DNA of 64,000 bases from Fusobacterium sp. (GTDB taxonomy: Bacteria > Fusobacteriota > Fusobacteriia > Fusobacteriales > Fusobacteriaceae), in NCBI GenBank assembly GCA_019416865.1, contig DXWL01000003.1, forward strand, positions 28,186-92,185. Direction: 5' to 3'. The position numbers and the translations under genes were made by a program. Under the pieces are notes generated by a model. That model had not been told where the DNA came from. It saw only the letters and a list, made by a program, of their open reading frames with translations, and did not search any database. Shown here piece by piece: positions 17,615-26,112 of this stretch; positions within the stretch are counted from its first letter, which is position 1, and each line of letters begins with the position of its first letter.

Positions 17615-18433
17615 ATGAATAAAAATAAAACAGGAGATAAATTAATAACAGTATTGGGATATGTAATAGCTCTTTTATGGCTTATTCCACTTGTTTGGAT
17701 GGTAGGTACAGCTTTTTCAGAGCCGTCTTTTAAAATGTCTTTATTTCCAAAGACAGCTTTTACACTGGATAATATAAAATATGTATGGAATGCAGTTCCT
17801 TTTAAAACTTATTATATAAATACAATATTAATTGTTGTTGTTACTTTTGCAATTCAAGTTTTTACATCAACAATGGCTGCTTATGCTTTAGCTGTTATGG
17901 ATTTTAAAGGAGTAGCAATAGTATTTATAATTATATTTATGCAGATAATAATTCCAAATGATGTACTTATTACACCTAACTTTATGGTACTTAGAGAACT
18001 TGGAATGCTTAATACAAAAGTAGGAATTATGCTGCCGTTTTTAGGATCAGCTTTTGGAATATTCCTGCTTAGACAACATTTTAAAAGTATTCCAAAATCA
18101 CTTGCTGAAGCAGCAAGAATAGATGGAGCAAGTACTTGGCAGATAATATGGAAAATATATATGCCTTGTGCAAAACCTGCTTATCTTTCTTTTGGTGTAG
18201 TTTCTGTAAGTTATCACTGGAATAACTATCTATGGCCGTTAATTGTAACAAACTCTACACATAACAGAACTCTTACAGTTGGACTGGCTCTTTTTGCAAA
18301 ATCTAAAGAGGCAAATTTACAGTGGGCAAATGTGTGTGCAGCAACTTTTATAATAATATTCCCACTAATAATACTGTTCTTTATACTACAAAAACAATTT
18401 ATAGATAGTTTTATGAACTCAGGTATAAAATAA
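17615..18433 (+). CDS. ABC importer permease, MalG/UgpE-like
   Basis: 272 residues, six membrane helices, and an EAA loop EAARIDGASTWQIIWKIYMP near residue 168. It pairs with the preceding permease to make the importer channel. The ribosome site AAGAGGAG lies 7 bases ahead of the ATG. The gap to the previous gene is 12 bases and the next gene follows within 9, so the operon is tightly packed. The closest overall type by appearance is UgpE of carbohydrate-uptake subfamily 1; no database check was possible. Confidence 0.9.
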   Translation: MNKNKTGDKLITVLGYVIALLWLIPLVWMVGTAFSEPSFKMSLFPKTAFTLDNIKYVWNAVPFKTYYINTILIVVVTFAIQVFTSTMAAYALAVMDFKGVAIVFIIIFMQIIIPNDVLITPNFMVLRELGMLNTKVGIMLPFLGSAFGIFLLRQHFKSIPKSLAEAARIDGASTWQIIWKIYMPCAKPAYLSFGVVSVSYHWNNYLWPLIVTNSTHNRTLTVGLALFAKSKEANLQWANVCAATFIIIFPLIILFFILQKQFIDSFMNSGIK

Positions 18434-18442
18434 GGAGAAAAA

Positions 18443-19132
18443 ATGATATTAAATTTTTTAGGATTAGGTTCTGCTTTTTTTCCGGAACTAAAAAATACAA
18501 GTGCATATTATGAAACAGAGGATACTCTATATCTTTTTGACTGTGGAGAAACAGTTTTTGAAGAGTTATTGAGAAGAAATCTTATAAATAAAAAAAATAT
18601 TAAAATATTGGTAACACATACTCACTGTGATCATGTTGGAAGTTTGGGAAGTCTGTTATCTTATTGCTATTTTATTCAAAATAAAAAAGTGGGAGAGGTA
18701 ATTCACCCGACAGATCATGTAAAAAAATTCTTAGATATAGTTGGAATTGATAAAGCACTATATAATTATAAAACATCTTTAAATGATGAAAATATATCTG
18801 TTGAACCTATAGTGGTTCCCCATGTGGAAGATATGGTATCTTATGGATATTTAATTACTGCAGGAGAAAAGAAGGCGTTCTACAGTGGAGATTGTGCAAG
18901 AGTTCCTGATGCAGTGTTGGAAAAATATCTGAATGGAGAGATTGATGAGATGTATTTGGATATTTCAAGTAAAAAATCTTCTCATGCAGCTCATGGAAAT
19001 ATTTTTGATTTAGAAGAGATGGTTCCTTTTGAAAAGAGAAAAGGGGTTTACTGTATGCATCTTGACAGAGATTACAGAGATATAATGAAAGAAAAAAATT
19101 TTGGAATAATAGAGATTGAGGGTGAAAGATAA
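18443..19132 (+). CDS. Metallo-beta-lactamase-fold hydrolase (RNase Z/PhnP-like) in the ABC operon
   Basis: 229 residues with the metal motif THTHCDH (H59, H61, D63, H64), later histidines HVEDM (H137 region), SGDC and a C-terminal HLD, giving a two-metal site. The short length and layout resemble RNase Z/PhnP-type phosphodiesterases, not beta-lactamases or glyoxalase II. It lies between the permease and ATPase genes of an Ugp-like importer, so it may hydrolyse an imported phosphodiester or cyclic phosphate, the role UgpQ plays elsewhere. That role is inference. Its stop shares a base with the next ATG. Confidence 0.8.
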   Translation: MILNFLGLGSAFFPELKNTSAYYETEDTLYLFDCGETVFEELLRRNLINKKNIKILVTHTHCDHVGSLGSLLSYCYFIQNKKVGEVIHPTDHVKKFLDIVGIDKALYNYKTSLNDENISVEPIVVPHVEDMVSYGYLITAGEKKAFYSGDCARVPDAVLEKYLNGEIDEMYLDISSKKSSHAAHGNIFDLEEMVPFEKRKGVYCMHLDRDYRDIMKEKNFGIIEIEGER

Positions 19133-20220
19133 TGGCGAGTATAAAAATAAAAAACTTATGCAAGATATATCCAAACGGGTATTATGCTTTAAAAAACTTT
19201 AATTTGGATATAGAAGATAAAGAGTTTATCATATTTGTAGGGCCGTCTGGTTGTGGAAAATCTACAACACTTAGAATGATAGCTGGTCTTGAAGAGATAT
19301 CTTCAGGAGAGTTATGGCTAAACGACAGACTTATAAATGATGTGGAACCAAAAGACAGAGATATAGCAATGGTTTTCCAAAACTATGCTCTTTATCCTCA
19401 TATGAATGTGTATGAAAATATGTCTTTTGGATTAAAGTTAAAAAATACTAAAAAAGAGCTTATAGACGAAGCTGTAAATAAAGCTGCCAAAATATTAAAC
19501 CTTTCAACTTTGTTAGACAGATATCCAAAAGAACTGTCAGGAGGACAAAGACAGAGGGTTGCCATGGGTCGTGCTATTGTAAGAACTCCAAAAGTATTTT
19601 TAATGGACGAACCTCTTTCAAACTTGGATGCTAAATTAAGAGCTCATATGAGAGTTGAAATTTCAAGACTTCATAAAGAGCTTGGAGCAACTTTTATATA
19701 TGTAACACATGACCAAACAGAAGCTATGACTCTTGGTACCAGAATTGTTGTTATGAAGGACGGAGTAATTCAACAGGTAGACAGTCCAAGAAATCTTTAT
19801 TATCATCCAAGCAATATATTTGTTGCAGGATTTATAGGAACTCCTCAAATAAACTTTATTCCAAGTACTGTAGTTGAAGAAGAGGGAAAAGTATTTGTTA
19901 AAAATGAAATTCTTAAAAAGCAAGTACTTGAAGAAGATGCTAAAATCTTGAGAGAGAAAAATTATATTGGAAAAGATATAATTATAGGAGTAAGACCTGA
20001 AAATGTGATTATGACAGAGGAGAAAAATCAAGGTTTAAAAATTGATAACTATGAAATGATAGGTTCAGAATCATATATCTATACTAAATTTAATGATGTT
20101 AATTTAATAGCAAGAATAAGTTCAAATATTCCTGTTTCTGTAGGAGATGGTATTGGTATAGATATAGATGAAAAATTCATACATTTCTTTGATAAAGAAA
20201 GTGAACTTTCAATAAAATAA
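19132..20220 (+). CDS. ABC importer ATPase, MalK/UgpC-like
   Basis: 362 residues. An N-terminal ATPase domain shows Walker A GPSGCGKST (about residue 37), Q-loop MVFQNYALYPHM, signature LSGGQRQR, Walker B VFLMDEPLSNLDAK and the switch His in YVTHDQTEA. From about residue 235 there is an OB-fold regulatory domain as in MalK/UgpC. It energises the two permeases encoded upstream and could serve other importers, as MsmK-type ATPases do. The ATG overlaps the previous stop and the stop overlaps the next ATG. Confidence 0.94.
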   Translation: MASIKIKNLCKIYPNGYYALKNFNLDIEDKEFIIFVGPSGCGKSTTLRMIAGLEEISSGELWLNDRLINDVEPKDRDIAMVFQNYALYPHMNVYENMSFGLKLKNTKKELIDEAVNKAAKILNLSTLLDRYPKELSGGQRQRVAMGRAIVRTPKVFLMDEPLSNLDAKLRAHMRVEISRLHKELGATFIYVTHDQTEAMTLGTRIVVMKDGVIQQVDSPRNLYYHPSNIFVAGFIGTPQINFIPSTVVEEEGKVFVKNEILKKQVLEEDAKILREKNYIGKDIIIGVRPENVIMTEEKNQGLKIDNYEMIGSESYIYTKFNDVNLIARISSNIPVSVGDGIGIDIDEKFIHFFDKESELSIK

Positions 20221-20783
20221 TGAAAAAGTTTTTAAATTTTTTAGGAGAATTAGTTTATTTAAACTTTTTATTTATTTTTTTCTCACTGCCTATAATAACA
20301 GCAGGTACAGGAATAGCAGCTGCATATCAAGTTTTGAGAATGATGGATAGAGATATAGAAATAAATATGATGAGTTTTTATTTTGAAAACTTTAAAAAGC
20401 TTTTTAAGAAAACGATGGTTGTTAATTTGATTATGGTTTTTTTGGCTGGATTATTTATTTTAATTTCTAGTTTTCTTTGGAATCAGGATTTGATTTTTGC
20501 TAAAATGATATTTCTGATGTTTATTAGTTCAAGTTTGATAATAGTGATAACATTAATATATTATTATTACTATGTCGGATTAAAATATGAGATGTCAAAT
20601 ATAGAATTAATAAAATATTCCTTATTTAAAGGCTTGATTCAAATAAAAAAATCTTTATTACTTTTAGTAGTTCCAGCTATTCTATTTTTATTTTTCTTAA
20701 TTTATAATATTTTAGCTTGGGAAGTAATAATTGTAATAGGATTTTCAATGAATTTCTATATTAATTATAAGGTGTTAAAGTAA
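20220..20783 (+). CDS. YesL-like (DUF624) membrane protein
   Basis: 187 residues with about five hydrophobic helices. The N-terminus KFLNFLGELVYLNFLFIFFS followed by SLPIITAGTGIAAAYQVLR is the DUF624/YesL pattern. YesL proteins are found with carbohydrate ABC importers in Firmicutes; their function is not established. The ATG overlaps the ATPase stop (TAATG), so it is the last gene of the operon, directly before a terminator. Codons are much more AT-rich than in the binding-protein gene. Confidence 0.82.
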   Translation: MKKFLNFLGELVYLNFLFIFFSLPIITAGTGIAAAYQVLRMMDRDIEINMMSFYFENFKKLFKKTMVVNLIMVFLAGLFILISSFLWNQDLIFAKMIFLMFISSSLIIVITLIYYYYYVGLKYEMSNIELIKYSLFKGLIQIKKSLLLLVVPAILFLFFLIYNILAWEVIIVIGFSMNFYINYKVLK

Positions 20784-20790
20784 ATTTTTT

Positions 20791-20828
20791 AATAACTCTA
20801 GTATGTGAAATACTAGAGTTATTTTTAT
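20791..20828 (+). terminator. Intrinsic terminator ending the ABC operon
   Basis: AATAACTCTAGTAT (20791-20804) pairs perfectly with ATACTAGAGTTATT (20810-20823) around GTGAA, then a short U-run. Confidence 0.92.
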
Positions 20829-20856
20829 GTAAAAAAATTAATTTTTTCTTTTAATA

Positions 20857-20886
20857 TTTACATATTTGATAAAATTTTGATAAAAT
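20857..20886 (+). promoter_or_regulatory. Promoter of the FadR-type regulator gene
   Basis: TTTACA (20857-20862) and TAAAAT (20881-20886) are 18 bases apart, with TGA directly before the -10 (extended type). The spacer contains a tandem repeat of TTTGATAAAA, the second copy overlapping the -10. Confidence 0.6.
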
Positions 20887-20951
20887 AGTCTTAAGATGAA
20901 TAAAAAGTTAATATAAAAAAGATTAAATATTTAGCTGTAAGAGGTGTAATA

Positions 20952-21656
20952 ATGGAAGGAAAAAAACCAACTGGAAAACTTTTAACAAGAACAGTTGAAA
21001 AACAAATAATAAAAATAATTAAAGAAAGCCATATGCAGCCTGGGGATAAACTTAAAAATGAATATGAATTGGCAGAATTATTGGAAGTGAGCAGAGGTAC
21101 AATCAGAGAAGCGATAAAAAGTTTGGTTTCGAGAAATATTTTAGAGGTTCGTCAAGGAGCTGGAACTTTTGTATCGAGTAAAAATGGAATACCTGAAGAC
21201 CCTTTAGGATTAACTTTTATATCAGATATAAAAAAAGATAAAAAAGTAGCTTTAGATTTATTGGATATTCGTTTGATGCTTGAACCTGAAATAGCAGCTT
21301 TAGCAGCTGTTAAAGGAACAGCGAAACAGAAAAAAGCGATGTTAGAGCAATGCAAAATAGTGGAAGAACTTATTGAGAGAGGAGAAGATTACAGAGAAGC
21401 AGATATATTATTTCACAAGAGCATAGCTCAGTGCAGTGGAAACAGAGTTGTAGAAAATTTAGTTCCTATTATAAACTCTTCAGTTTCTATAACAATAAAT
21501 TTAACAGAAGATGTGTTCAGACAAAATACTTATATGGAACATAGAGCTGTAGCTGAAGCCATTGCTTCAGGAGATAGTTTGGGAGCTAAATGTGCTATGA
21601 TTGTTCATCTTAATACAAACAGAAGAGGGATAGAAAAAAACTTTTCGGAAAAATAA
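20952..21656 (+). CDS. GntR-family regulator, FadR subfamily
   Basis: 234 residues. An N-terminal winged helix includes the GntR signature KLKNEYELAELLEVSRGTIR (about residues 34-53) and VRQGAGTFVS. The all-helical FCD effector domain runs from about 95 to the end with metal-binding positions DILFHKSIAQCSGN. FadR-type proteins at uronate loci respond to sugar acids. The gene lies upstream of the TRAP/uronate operon, separated only by the oppositely oriented HIT gene, so it probably controls it through the dyad at 22295-22327. This link is inference. Confidence 0.9.
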   Translation: MEGKKPTGKLLTRTVEKQIIKIIKESHMQPGDKLKNEYELAELLEVSRGTIREAIKSLVSRNILEVRQGAGTFVSSKNGIPEDPLGLTFISDIKKDKKVALDLLDIRLMLEPEIAALAAVKGTAKQKKAMLEQCKIVEELIERGEDYREADILFHKSIAQCSGNRVVENLVPIINSSVSITINLTEDVFRQNTYMEHRAVAEAIASGDSLGAKCAMIVHLNTNRRGIEKNFSEK

Positions 21657-21657
21657 A

Positions 21658-21706
21658 ACAAAACAGACAAATCAGTATAGTTCTGAGATGTCTGTTTTTA
21701 TTTTTT
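21658..21706. terminator. Terminator between the convergent regulator and HIT genes
   Basis: AAAACAGACA pairs with TGTCTGTTTT, with an inner TCAG/CTGA stem. U-runs on the plus side, and A-rich sequence that reads as U on the minus side, allow it to serve both convergent genes. Confidence 0.8.
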
Positions 21707-21707
21707 C

Positions 21708-22133
21708 TTAATTATTTAATTTTTCATAAATCAACTTTATATATTTTGAATATTCTTCATCTGAAAGAAATCTTTTTTCAATATCATCTGTAAAAGGTTT
21801 TCCCCATTGAAGTTCATCTTTTTTCTTTGGAACAATATGGAAATGAAAATGTGGGACAAGATCTCCGTAAACAGCATAATTAATTTTATCAGCTTTAAAT
21901 AATTCACTTACAGCAGAACTTACTTTTGCTACTACTTTCATAAAACGATTTAATTTCTCTTCTGGAATTTGATGCATCTCTGTATAGTGCTCATCCAATG
22001 CTACAACACAACGCCCTAAATGTTTTTGATCCTTAAAGAAATAAATATCTGCACAGTCTATTGTGCATATTTTAATCATCAGATTTTTTATTTCTCCATC
22101 TTTAGTACAATAAAAACAATTATTTGATTTCAT
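21708..22133 (-). CDS. HIT-family nucleotide-binding protein
   Basis: 141 residues. The histidine triad is HFHFHIVP (H95, H97, H99 in the alternating pattern), with an N-terminal CFYC pair (C6, C9), probably structural Zn with other residues. HIT proteins are nucleotide hydrolases or transferases acting on phosphoramidates, dinucleoside polyphosphates and the like. The middle RCVVALDEHYTEMHQIPEE segment is typical of the GalT/Hint/Fhit-like group. It is transcribed opposite to its neighbours and looks like an independent unit. The exact substrate cannot be inferred. Confidence 0.88.
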   Translation of the reverse strand: MKSNNCFYCTKDGEIKNLMIKICTIDCADIYFFKDQKHLGRCVVALDEHYTEMHQIPEEKLNRFMKVVAKVSSAVSELFKADKINYAVYGDLVPHFHFHIVPKKKDELQWGKPFTDDIEKRFLSDEEYSKYIKLIYEKLNN

Positions 22134-22157
22134 ATAGATTACCCCCTAATAAAAAAG

Positions 22158-22192
22158 ATCATACCTATATAATAAAGGTATGATGATTTTTT
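22158..22192. terminator. Terminator-like hairpin in the HIT/TRAP intergenic region
   Basis: ATCATACCT (22158-22166) pairs with AGGTATGAT (22176-22184). GATTTTTT follows on the plus strand, and on the minus strand the hairpin is also followed by a U-run. It lies only 25 bases before the HIT start on the minus strand, so there it could attenuate the HIT transcript; on the plus strand no gene ends here. Confidence 0.55.
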
Positions 22193-22275
22193 GTCAAATA
22201 TAAATATTAAAAAAGATTTTTTTATGCTTAAAACAGCATTAATATATATTTTTGAAACATTATTAAAAAAATATA

Positions 22276-22304
22276 TTGACAAAAATAGTTTTAAGTTGTA
22301 AGAT
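22276..22304 (+). promoter_or_regulatory. Promoter of the TRAP/uronate operon
   Basis: TTGACA (22276-22281), 17 bases, TAAGAT (22299-22304). The -35 is perfect and the -10 matches at four of six positions. Start near 22311, giving a leader of about 50 bases to the DctP gene. Confidence 0.8.
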
Positions 22305-22327
22305 GATTTTATAAAACATCAGACAAC
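22295..22327 (+). promoter_or_regulatory. Candidate FadR-type operator over the TRAP/uronate promoter
   Basis: GTTGT..GATG at 22295-22305 is mirrored by CATC..ACAAC at 22317-22327, with an AT-rich TTTTATAAAA centre, making a 33-base interrupted dyad that covers the -10 and start site. A bound repressor here would block transcription. The regulator encoded at 20952 is the likely partner. Confidence 0.5.
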
Positions 22328-22360
22328 TTTATATAAAAATCTAGATCAAGGAAGGAAGAT

Positions 22361-23371
22361 ATGAATTTAAAGAAAATTTTATTATCAGCAACAATTTTGG
22401 CGAGTATGGCATTTTTTACAGGTTGTGGAGGAGAAAAGAAAGAAGCAGCAAGTGATAAGCCTGTAACATTTAAATTAGCACTGGTAGACCCTGAATCTTC
22501 AAACTTTGCTAAAGGAGCTAACAAAATAGCAGAAGAAGTAGAAGCAGCAACTAATGGAAAAATAAAAATAGATGTATATGCTGGAGGTTCTCTTGGAGGA
22601 GAACGTGATACAGTAGAACTTGCAATGGGTAATAACCTTGATATTGCAACAGCAGCAAACTCTGTTTTAACAAACTTTATTCCAGAAATGGGAATTTTAG
22701 ACCAACCTTACCTATGGGCTAACTCAGATGAAGCTCATGCAGCAGTAGATGGTCCTATAGGAGATTTAGTTAAGAGAGAGGCATTAAAACATGGACTTCA
22801 TGTAATAGGATTTATGGAATCAGGATATAGAAATACTTTCTCAACAAAACCAATTAAAACTATGGCAGATTTTAAAGGTGTAACTATTCGTACAATGGAA
22901 AATAAATATCACCAAGCAGCTTTTGAAGCTTTTGGAGCAATGCCTATAGCTATGTCATATAACGATGTATTTACAGCATTACAACAAAAAACTATTGATG
23001 CAGCAGAAAATGCAACTGCTAACTGTTTAGCGTCTGGATACTATGAAGTAACTAAATTTATAACAAACAGCCAACATGCTTTTGTTTATATTGTACTTTG
23101 TATGTCTGATGCAGCTTGGAAAAAAATTCCTGAAGATTTACAAAAACCTTTCTTAGATGCAGTTCAAAGAGGAGTAGAAGCTCAAAGACAATACCTTGTA
23201 GATGCTAACAATGAAGCAACTGAAGAGTTAAAAGCTAAAGGGGTACAATTCTTTGATATAGATACAGCAGCATTACAAGCAGCTTATAAAGCAAAAGCAG
23301 CAGAAAAAGGATTTACATTTGATAAAGAATGGGAAGAAGCAGTACAAAAATCAATTGACAGTGTAAAATAA
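22361..23371 (+). CDS. TRAP transporter substrate-binding lipoprotein, DctP type
   Basis: 336 residues with a lipoprotein signal (MNLKKILLSA then FFTGCGG) and the DctP fold. The ligand-binding segment IRTMENKYHQAAFEAFGAMP (about residue 170) and YNDVFTALQQKTIDAAEN fit organic-acid or sugar-acid binders of the TRAP family; the arginine in IRTM normally grips the carboxylate. With the following DctQ and DctM it forms a Na+-driven importer. The cluster context (KduI, KduD, KdgA, KdgK) points to a uronate or ketodeoxy-sugar acid. GGAAGGAAG precedes the ATG. Confidence 0.92.
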   Translation: MNLKKILLSATILASMAFFTGCGGEKKEAASDKPVTFKLALVDPESSNFAKGANKIAEEVEAATNGKIKIDVYAGGSLGGERDTVELAMGNNLDIATAANSVLTNFIPEMGILDQPYLWANSDEAHAAVDGPIGDLVKREALKHGLHVIGFMESGYRNTFSTKPIKTMADFKGVTIRTMENKYHQAAFEAFGAMPIAMSYNDVFTALQQKTIDAAENATANCLASGYYEVTKFITNSQHAFVYIVLCMSDAAWKKIPEDLQKPFLDAVQRGVEAQRQYLVDANNEATEELKAKGVQFFDIDTAALQAAYKAKAAEKGFTFDKEWEEAVQKSIDSVK

Positions 23372-23381
23372 AATTTTAATC

Positions 23382-23416
23382 AGAAGACCTGGCTACTAAA
23401 AATAGACAGGTCTTCT
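23382..23416 (+). other. Intra-operon hairpin after the TRAP binding-protein gene
   Basis: AGAAGACCTG (23382-23391) pairs exactly with CAGGTCTTCT (23407-23416) over a 15-base loop. No U-run follows. It may protect the binding-protein mRNA 3' end so that more DctP than permease is made; this is inferred. Confidence 0.55.
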
Positions 23417-23448
23417 CTAAAAATAGGATATATTTATGGGGGTAGAAA

Positions 23449-23958
23449 GTGAAAATATCGGAAAAATTTCAAAAAGTAGAAGATATGATAATGGTAGTAA
23501 CCTTTGTGATAATGGTAGTATCATGTTTTGCACAAGTAGTAAACAGAAATATTTTTAAAGTTCCGGTTTCTGGATTCGAAGAAGCAGCTAAATACTCAAT
23601 GGTATATATGGTACTTTTAGGAACAGAGATGGGGCTTAGAGATGGAACACAAATATCTGTAACAGCAGTGGTAGATATGCTTAAAGGTCCAGCTAAAAAA
23701 ATTGTAATGATTATTTCTAAAGGAATTGTAGTTTTAGTTTCAGCAGCTCTTTTCTATCAATCAATAGGGCTTGTACAAAGACAAATTATATCTGGACAAA
23801 CTTCTCCAGGGCTTCAAATTCCAATGTCAATACCATATTTTGCATTAGTTTTAAGTTTTGGAATAATCACTCTGGTTCAAGGGGTTACTTTAATGATGAT
23901 GATATTAGGAAAAATAAAAATAGACGATAAAAAAGAAGATGAAGGAGGAGAAGAATAA
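23449..23958 (+). CDS. TRAP transporter small permease, DctQ type
   Basis: 169 residues with four hydrophobic helices and the DctQ core VSGFEEAAKYSMVYMVLLGTE, where the Glu-rich loop is typical. Starts at GTG preceded by TATGGGGGT; no in-frame ATG is available nearby. It bridges the lipoprotein and the large DctM channel. The charged tail is DDKKEDEGGEE. The stop shares a base with the dctM-type ATG (TAATG), so the two membrane subunits are translationally coupled. Confidence 0.88.
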   Translation: MKISEKFQKVEDMIMVVTFVIMVVSCFAQVVNRNIFKVPVSGFEEAAKYSMVYMVLLGTEMGLRDGTQISVTAVVDMLKGPAKKIVMIISKGIVVLVSAALFYQSIGLVQRQIISGQTSPGLQIPMSIPYFALVLSFGIITLVQGVTLMMMILGKIKIDDKKEDEGGEE

Positions 23959-25235
23959 TGACAGGTTTAATATTATTTGGTTCATTTGCAGTTCTGTTAA
24001 TTCTTGGTGTTCCAATAGCAATGTCTTTAGGAGCAGCAGGTATGGCAACAATTCTTTTCAGTCCAGATGTTCATCTTTCTTTAAATGTTATAGCTCAGAG
24101 AATTTTTGGAGGACTTGATTCTACTTCTATAATGGCAATTGCCTTTTTCGTTCTTGCAGGAAATATTATGACTAAAGGTGGTATTTCGAGAAGACTTGTT
24201 GAATTTGCCAACTCAATAGTTGGAGGATTCAGAGGTGGTCTTGGACTAGCCCTTGTTCTTGCTTGTGCTTTCTTTGCTGCACTTTCTGGTTCAGCTCCAG
24301 CAACAGTTGTAGCTATTGGAGTAATGCTTTATCCAGATATGGTAAAACTTGGATATCCAAAAGAGAGAGTAGCTGGACTTTTAGTTGTATCAGGTGGTCT
24401 TGGGCCAATTATTCCTCCAAGTATAATTATGGTTGTATACGCAACAATAACAGGTGCTTCAGTAGGAGATATGTTTAAGTCAGGAATGGCAATAGGACTT
24501 CTTATAATGATTACTTTAATGGCAGTTGTTATATTCTATGCTCATAAAGAAAAATGGCCACAAACAAAAGTAAAAATGTCTTTTAATGAATTTATGACAA
24601 GTTTCTTTAAAGCTATACCAGCTCTTCTTCTTCCAATAATAATTCTTGGAGGAATTTATTCAGGAATTTTAACTCCTACAGAATCATCAGCGATTGCTGT
24701 TGTATGGTCTTTGATAACTGGAATGTTTATTTATAAAGAGGTTACACTAAAAGATCTTTATGAAATTTTTCTTGATTCAGCAAAAGGTTCAGCAATGATA
24801 CTATTTATCATAGCAACTTCTACAGCATTTGCTTGGCTGTTTGCCTTTGTGGGAATTTCAGCTCAGCTTGTAGATTTTGTTATAGGATTAAATTTATCAG
24901 CAACTATGTTCTGTTTTGTTGTGGCAGTAATACTTCTAATTTTTGGAGTATTCTTAGAAGGAATTGCAACTTGTGTACTGATGGTTCCTGTATTATGGCC
25001 AATTGCTAAGGCTTTAGGAATAGATGCAGTTCACTTTGGTATGATAGTTTCTATATCAAATGTAATAGGAACAATGACACCTCCTGTTGCAGTAAATATA
25101 TTCTCAGCAGCAAGTGTTACAAAATTAAAAATGGGAGATATAGCAAAAGGTCAGCTTCCATTCTTTGTAGGATATGTAGTAGTATTCTTCCTTGTTGTTT
25201 TAGTACCAGCATTCAGTACATTTTTATTAAAATAA
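23958..25235 (+). CDS. TRAP transporter large permease, DctM type
   Basis: 425 residues with about 12 membrane helices. Typical DctM features include SGSAPATVVAIGVMLYPDM (about residue 111), the PPSIIMVVYATITGASVGDMF loop, GGIYSGILTPTESSAIAVV in the middle and GTMTPPVAVNIFSAA near the C-terminus, repeated across the two pseudo-symmetric halves. It transports the bound acid with Na+. It begins within the last base of the dctQ-type stop and is followed after 28 bases by the isomerase gene. Confidence 0.93.
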   Translation: MTGLILFGSFAVLLILGVPIAMSLGAAGMATILFSPDVHLSLNVIAQRIFGGLDSTSIMAIAFFVLAGNIMTKGGISRRLVEFANSIVGGFRGGLGLALVLACAFFAALSGSAPATVVAIGVMLYPDMVKLGYPKERVAGLLVVSGGLGPIIPPSIIMVVYATITGASVGDMFKSGMAIGLLIMITLMAVVIFYAHKEKWPQTKVKMSFNEFMTSFFKAIPALLLPIIILGGIYSGILTPTESSAIAVVWSLITGMFIYKEVTLKDLYEIFLDSAKGSAMILFIIATSTAFAWLFAFVGISAQLVDFVIGLNLSATMFCFVVAVILLIFGVFLEGIATCVLMVPVLWPIAKALGIDAVHFGMIVSISNVIGTMTPPVAVNIFSAASVTKLKMGDIAKGQLPFFVGYVVVFFLVVLVPAFSTFLLK

Positions 25236-25263
25236 AACTTTATAATTTACGGGAGGCATTTTG

Positions 25264-26064
25264 ATGCGTGATTTAGCTAATAAAGAAAGAATGGAAAAAT
25301 GGAGCGTTCAATCTTCAGAGGAATTAGGATTTCATGAAGTAATAACTCCTGCAAACAGTGATTGTATAGCAGCACAGATGTTCAGACTTAATATGGCAGC
25401 AGGTCAAACTTATATTCTTGAATCTAAAAAATTGGAGTTGCATTCAGTTTTAATTAAGGGGAAAGCAGAGATAGGTGAACATTCTGTATTAAATTATAAA
25501 ATGGATAAATTTGATTCGTTTTATATTCCTTCAAATGATTCAGTAAAAATTACAGCAGTTGAAGATTGTATTTTTTATATTGCCGGAGCAAAATGTGAAG
25601 GAATAGGTGAACCTTCATTTAGAAAATTTGATATAACTCTACCAATTGGAGATATACACCAAATTCATGGTGAAGGAGTAGGACAAAGAGAAGTAATGTT
25701 TACTCTTGCTCCTCAAGATAAGGCTTCAAGACTTATTTGTGGAATTACTTGGGGAGGAGAGGGAGCTTGGACAAGTTGGCCTCCTCATCAGCATGAAAAA
25801 GATTTAGAGGAAATATATTGTTACTTTGATATGGATCTTCCTAAATTTGGTTTCCATATAAGTTATTTAAAAAGCGGAGAAGTTGAAGATATTGTAACTC
25901 ATACAGTAACTTCTGGAACAATGGTACAGGCTCCTTGTGGATATCATCCAACAGTGGCAAGTCCTGGAACAAGAAATACTTATTTATGGGTTCTTGCAGC
26001 ATTCACTCCAGCAAGTAGAAGTTATGATTTGGCAATTTTAGATCCAGCATATTCAAAAAAATAA
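25264..26064 (+). CDS. kduI: KduI/IolB-family uronate isomerase
   Basis: 266 residues, bicupin fold of the KduI/IolB family. The C-terminal metal motif is SWPPHQHEKDLEEIYCY (about residue 175), with a later H in CGYHPTVAS. KduI converts 5-keto-4-deoxyuronate to 2,5-diketo-3-deoxygluconate; IolB isomerises 5-deoxyglucuronate. Length and the PPHQHE segment look closer to IolB, but the neighbour is KduD-like, so KduI activity is favoured and the symbol is provisional. The start is the ATG at 25264, 6 bases after GGGAGG, not the TTG one codon upstream. Confidence 0.78.
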   Translation: MRDLANKERMEKWSVQSSEELGFHEVITPANSDCIAAQMFRLNMAAGQTYILESKKLELHSVLIKGKAEIGEHSVLNYKMDKFDSFYIPSNDSVKITAVEDCIFYIAGAKCEGIGEPSFRKFDITLPIGDIHQIHGEGVGQREVMFTLAPQDKASRLICGITWGGEGAWTSWPPHQHEKDLEEIYCYFDMDLPKFGFHISYLKSGEVEDIVTHTVTSGTMVQAPCGYHPTVASPGTRNTYLWVLAAFTPASRSYDLAILDPAYSKK

Positions 26065-26112
26065 AAAATACATTTAAATATTTAAGTAAAGAGATAAATT
26101 AAGGAGGCAAAG

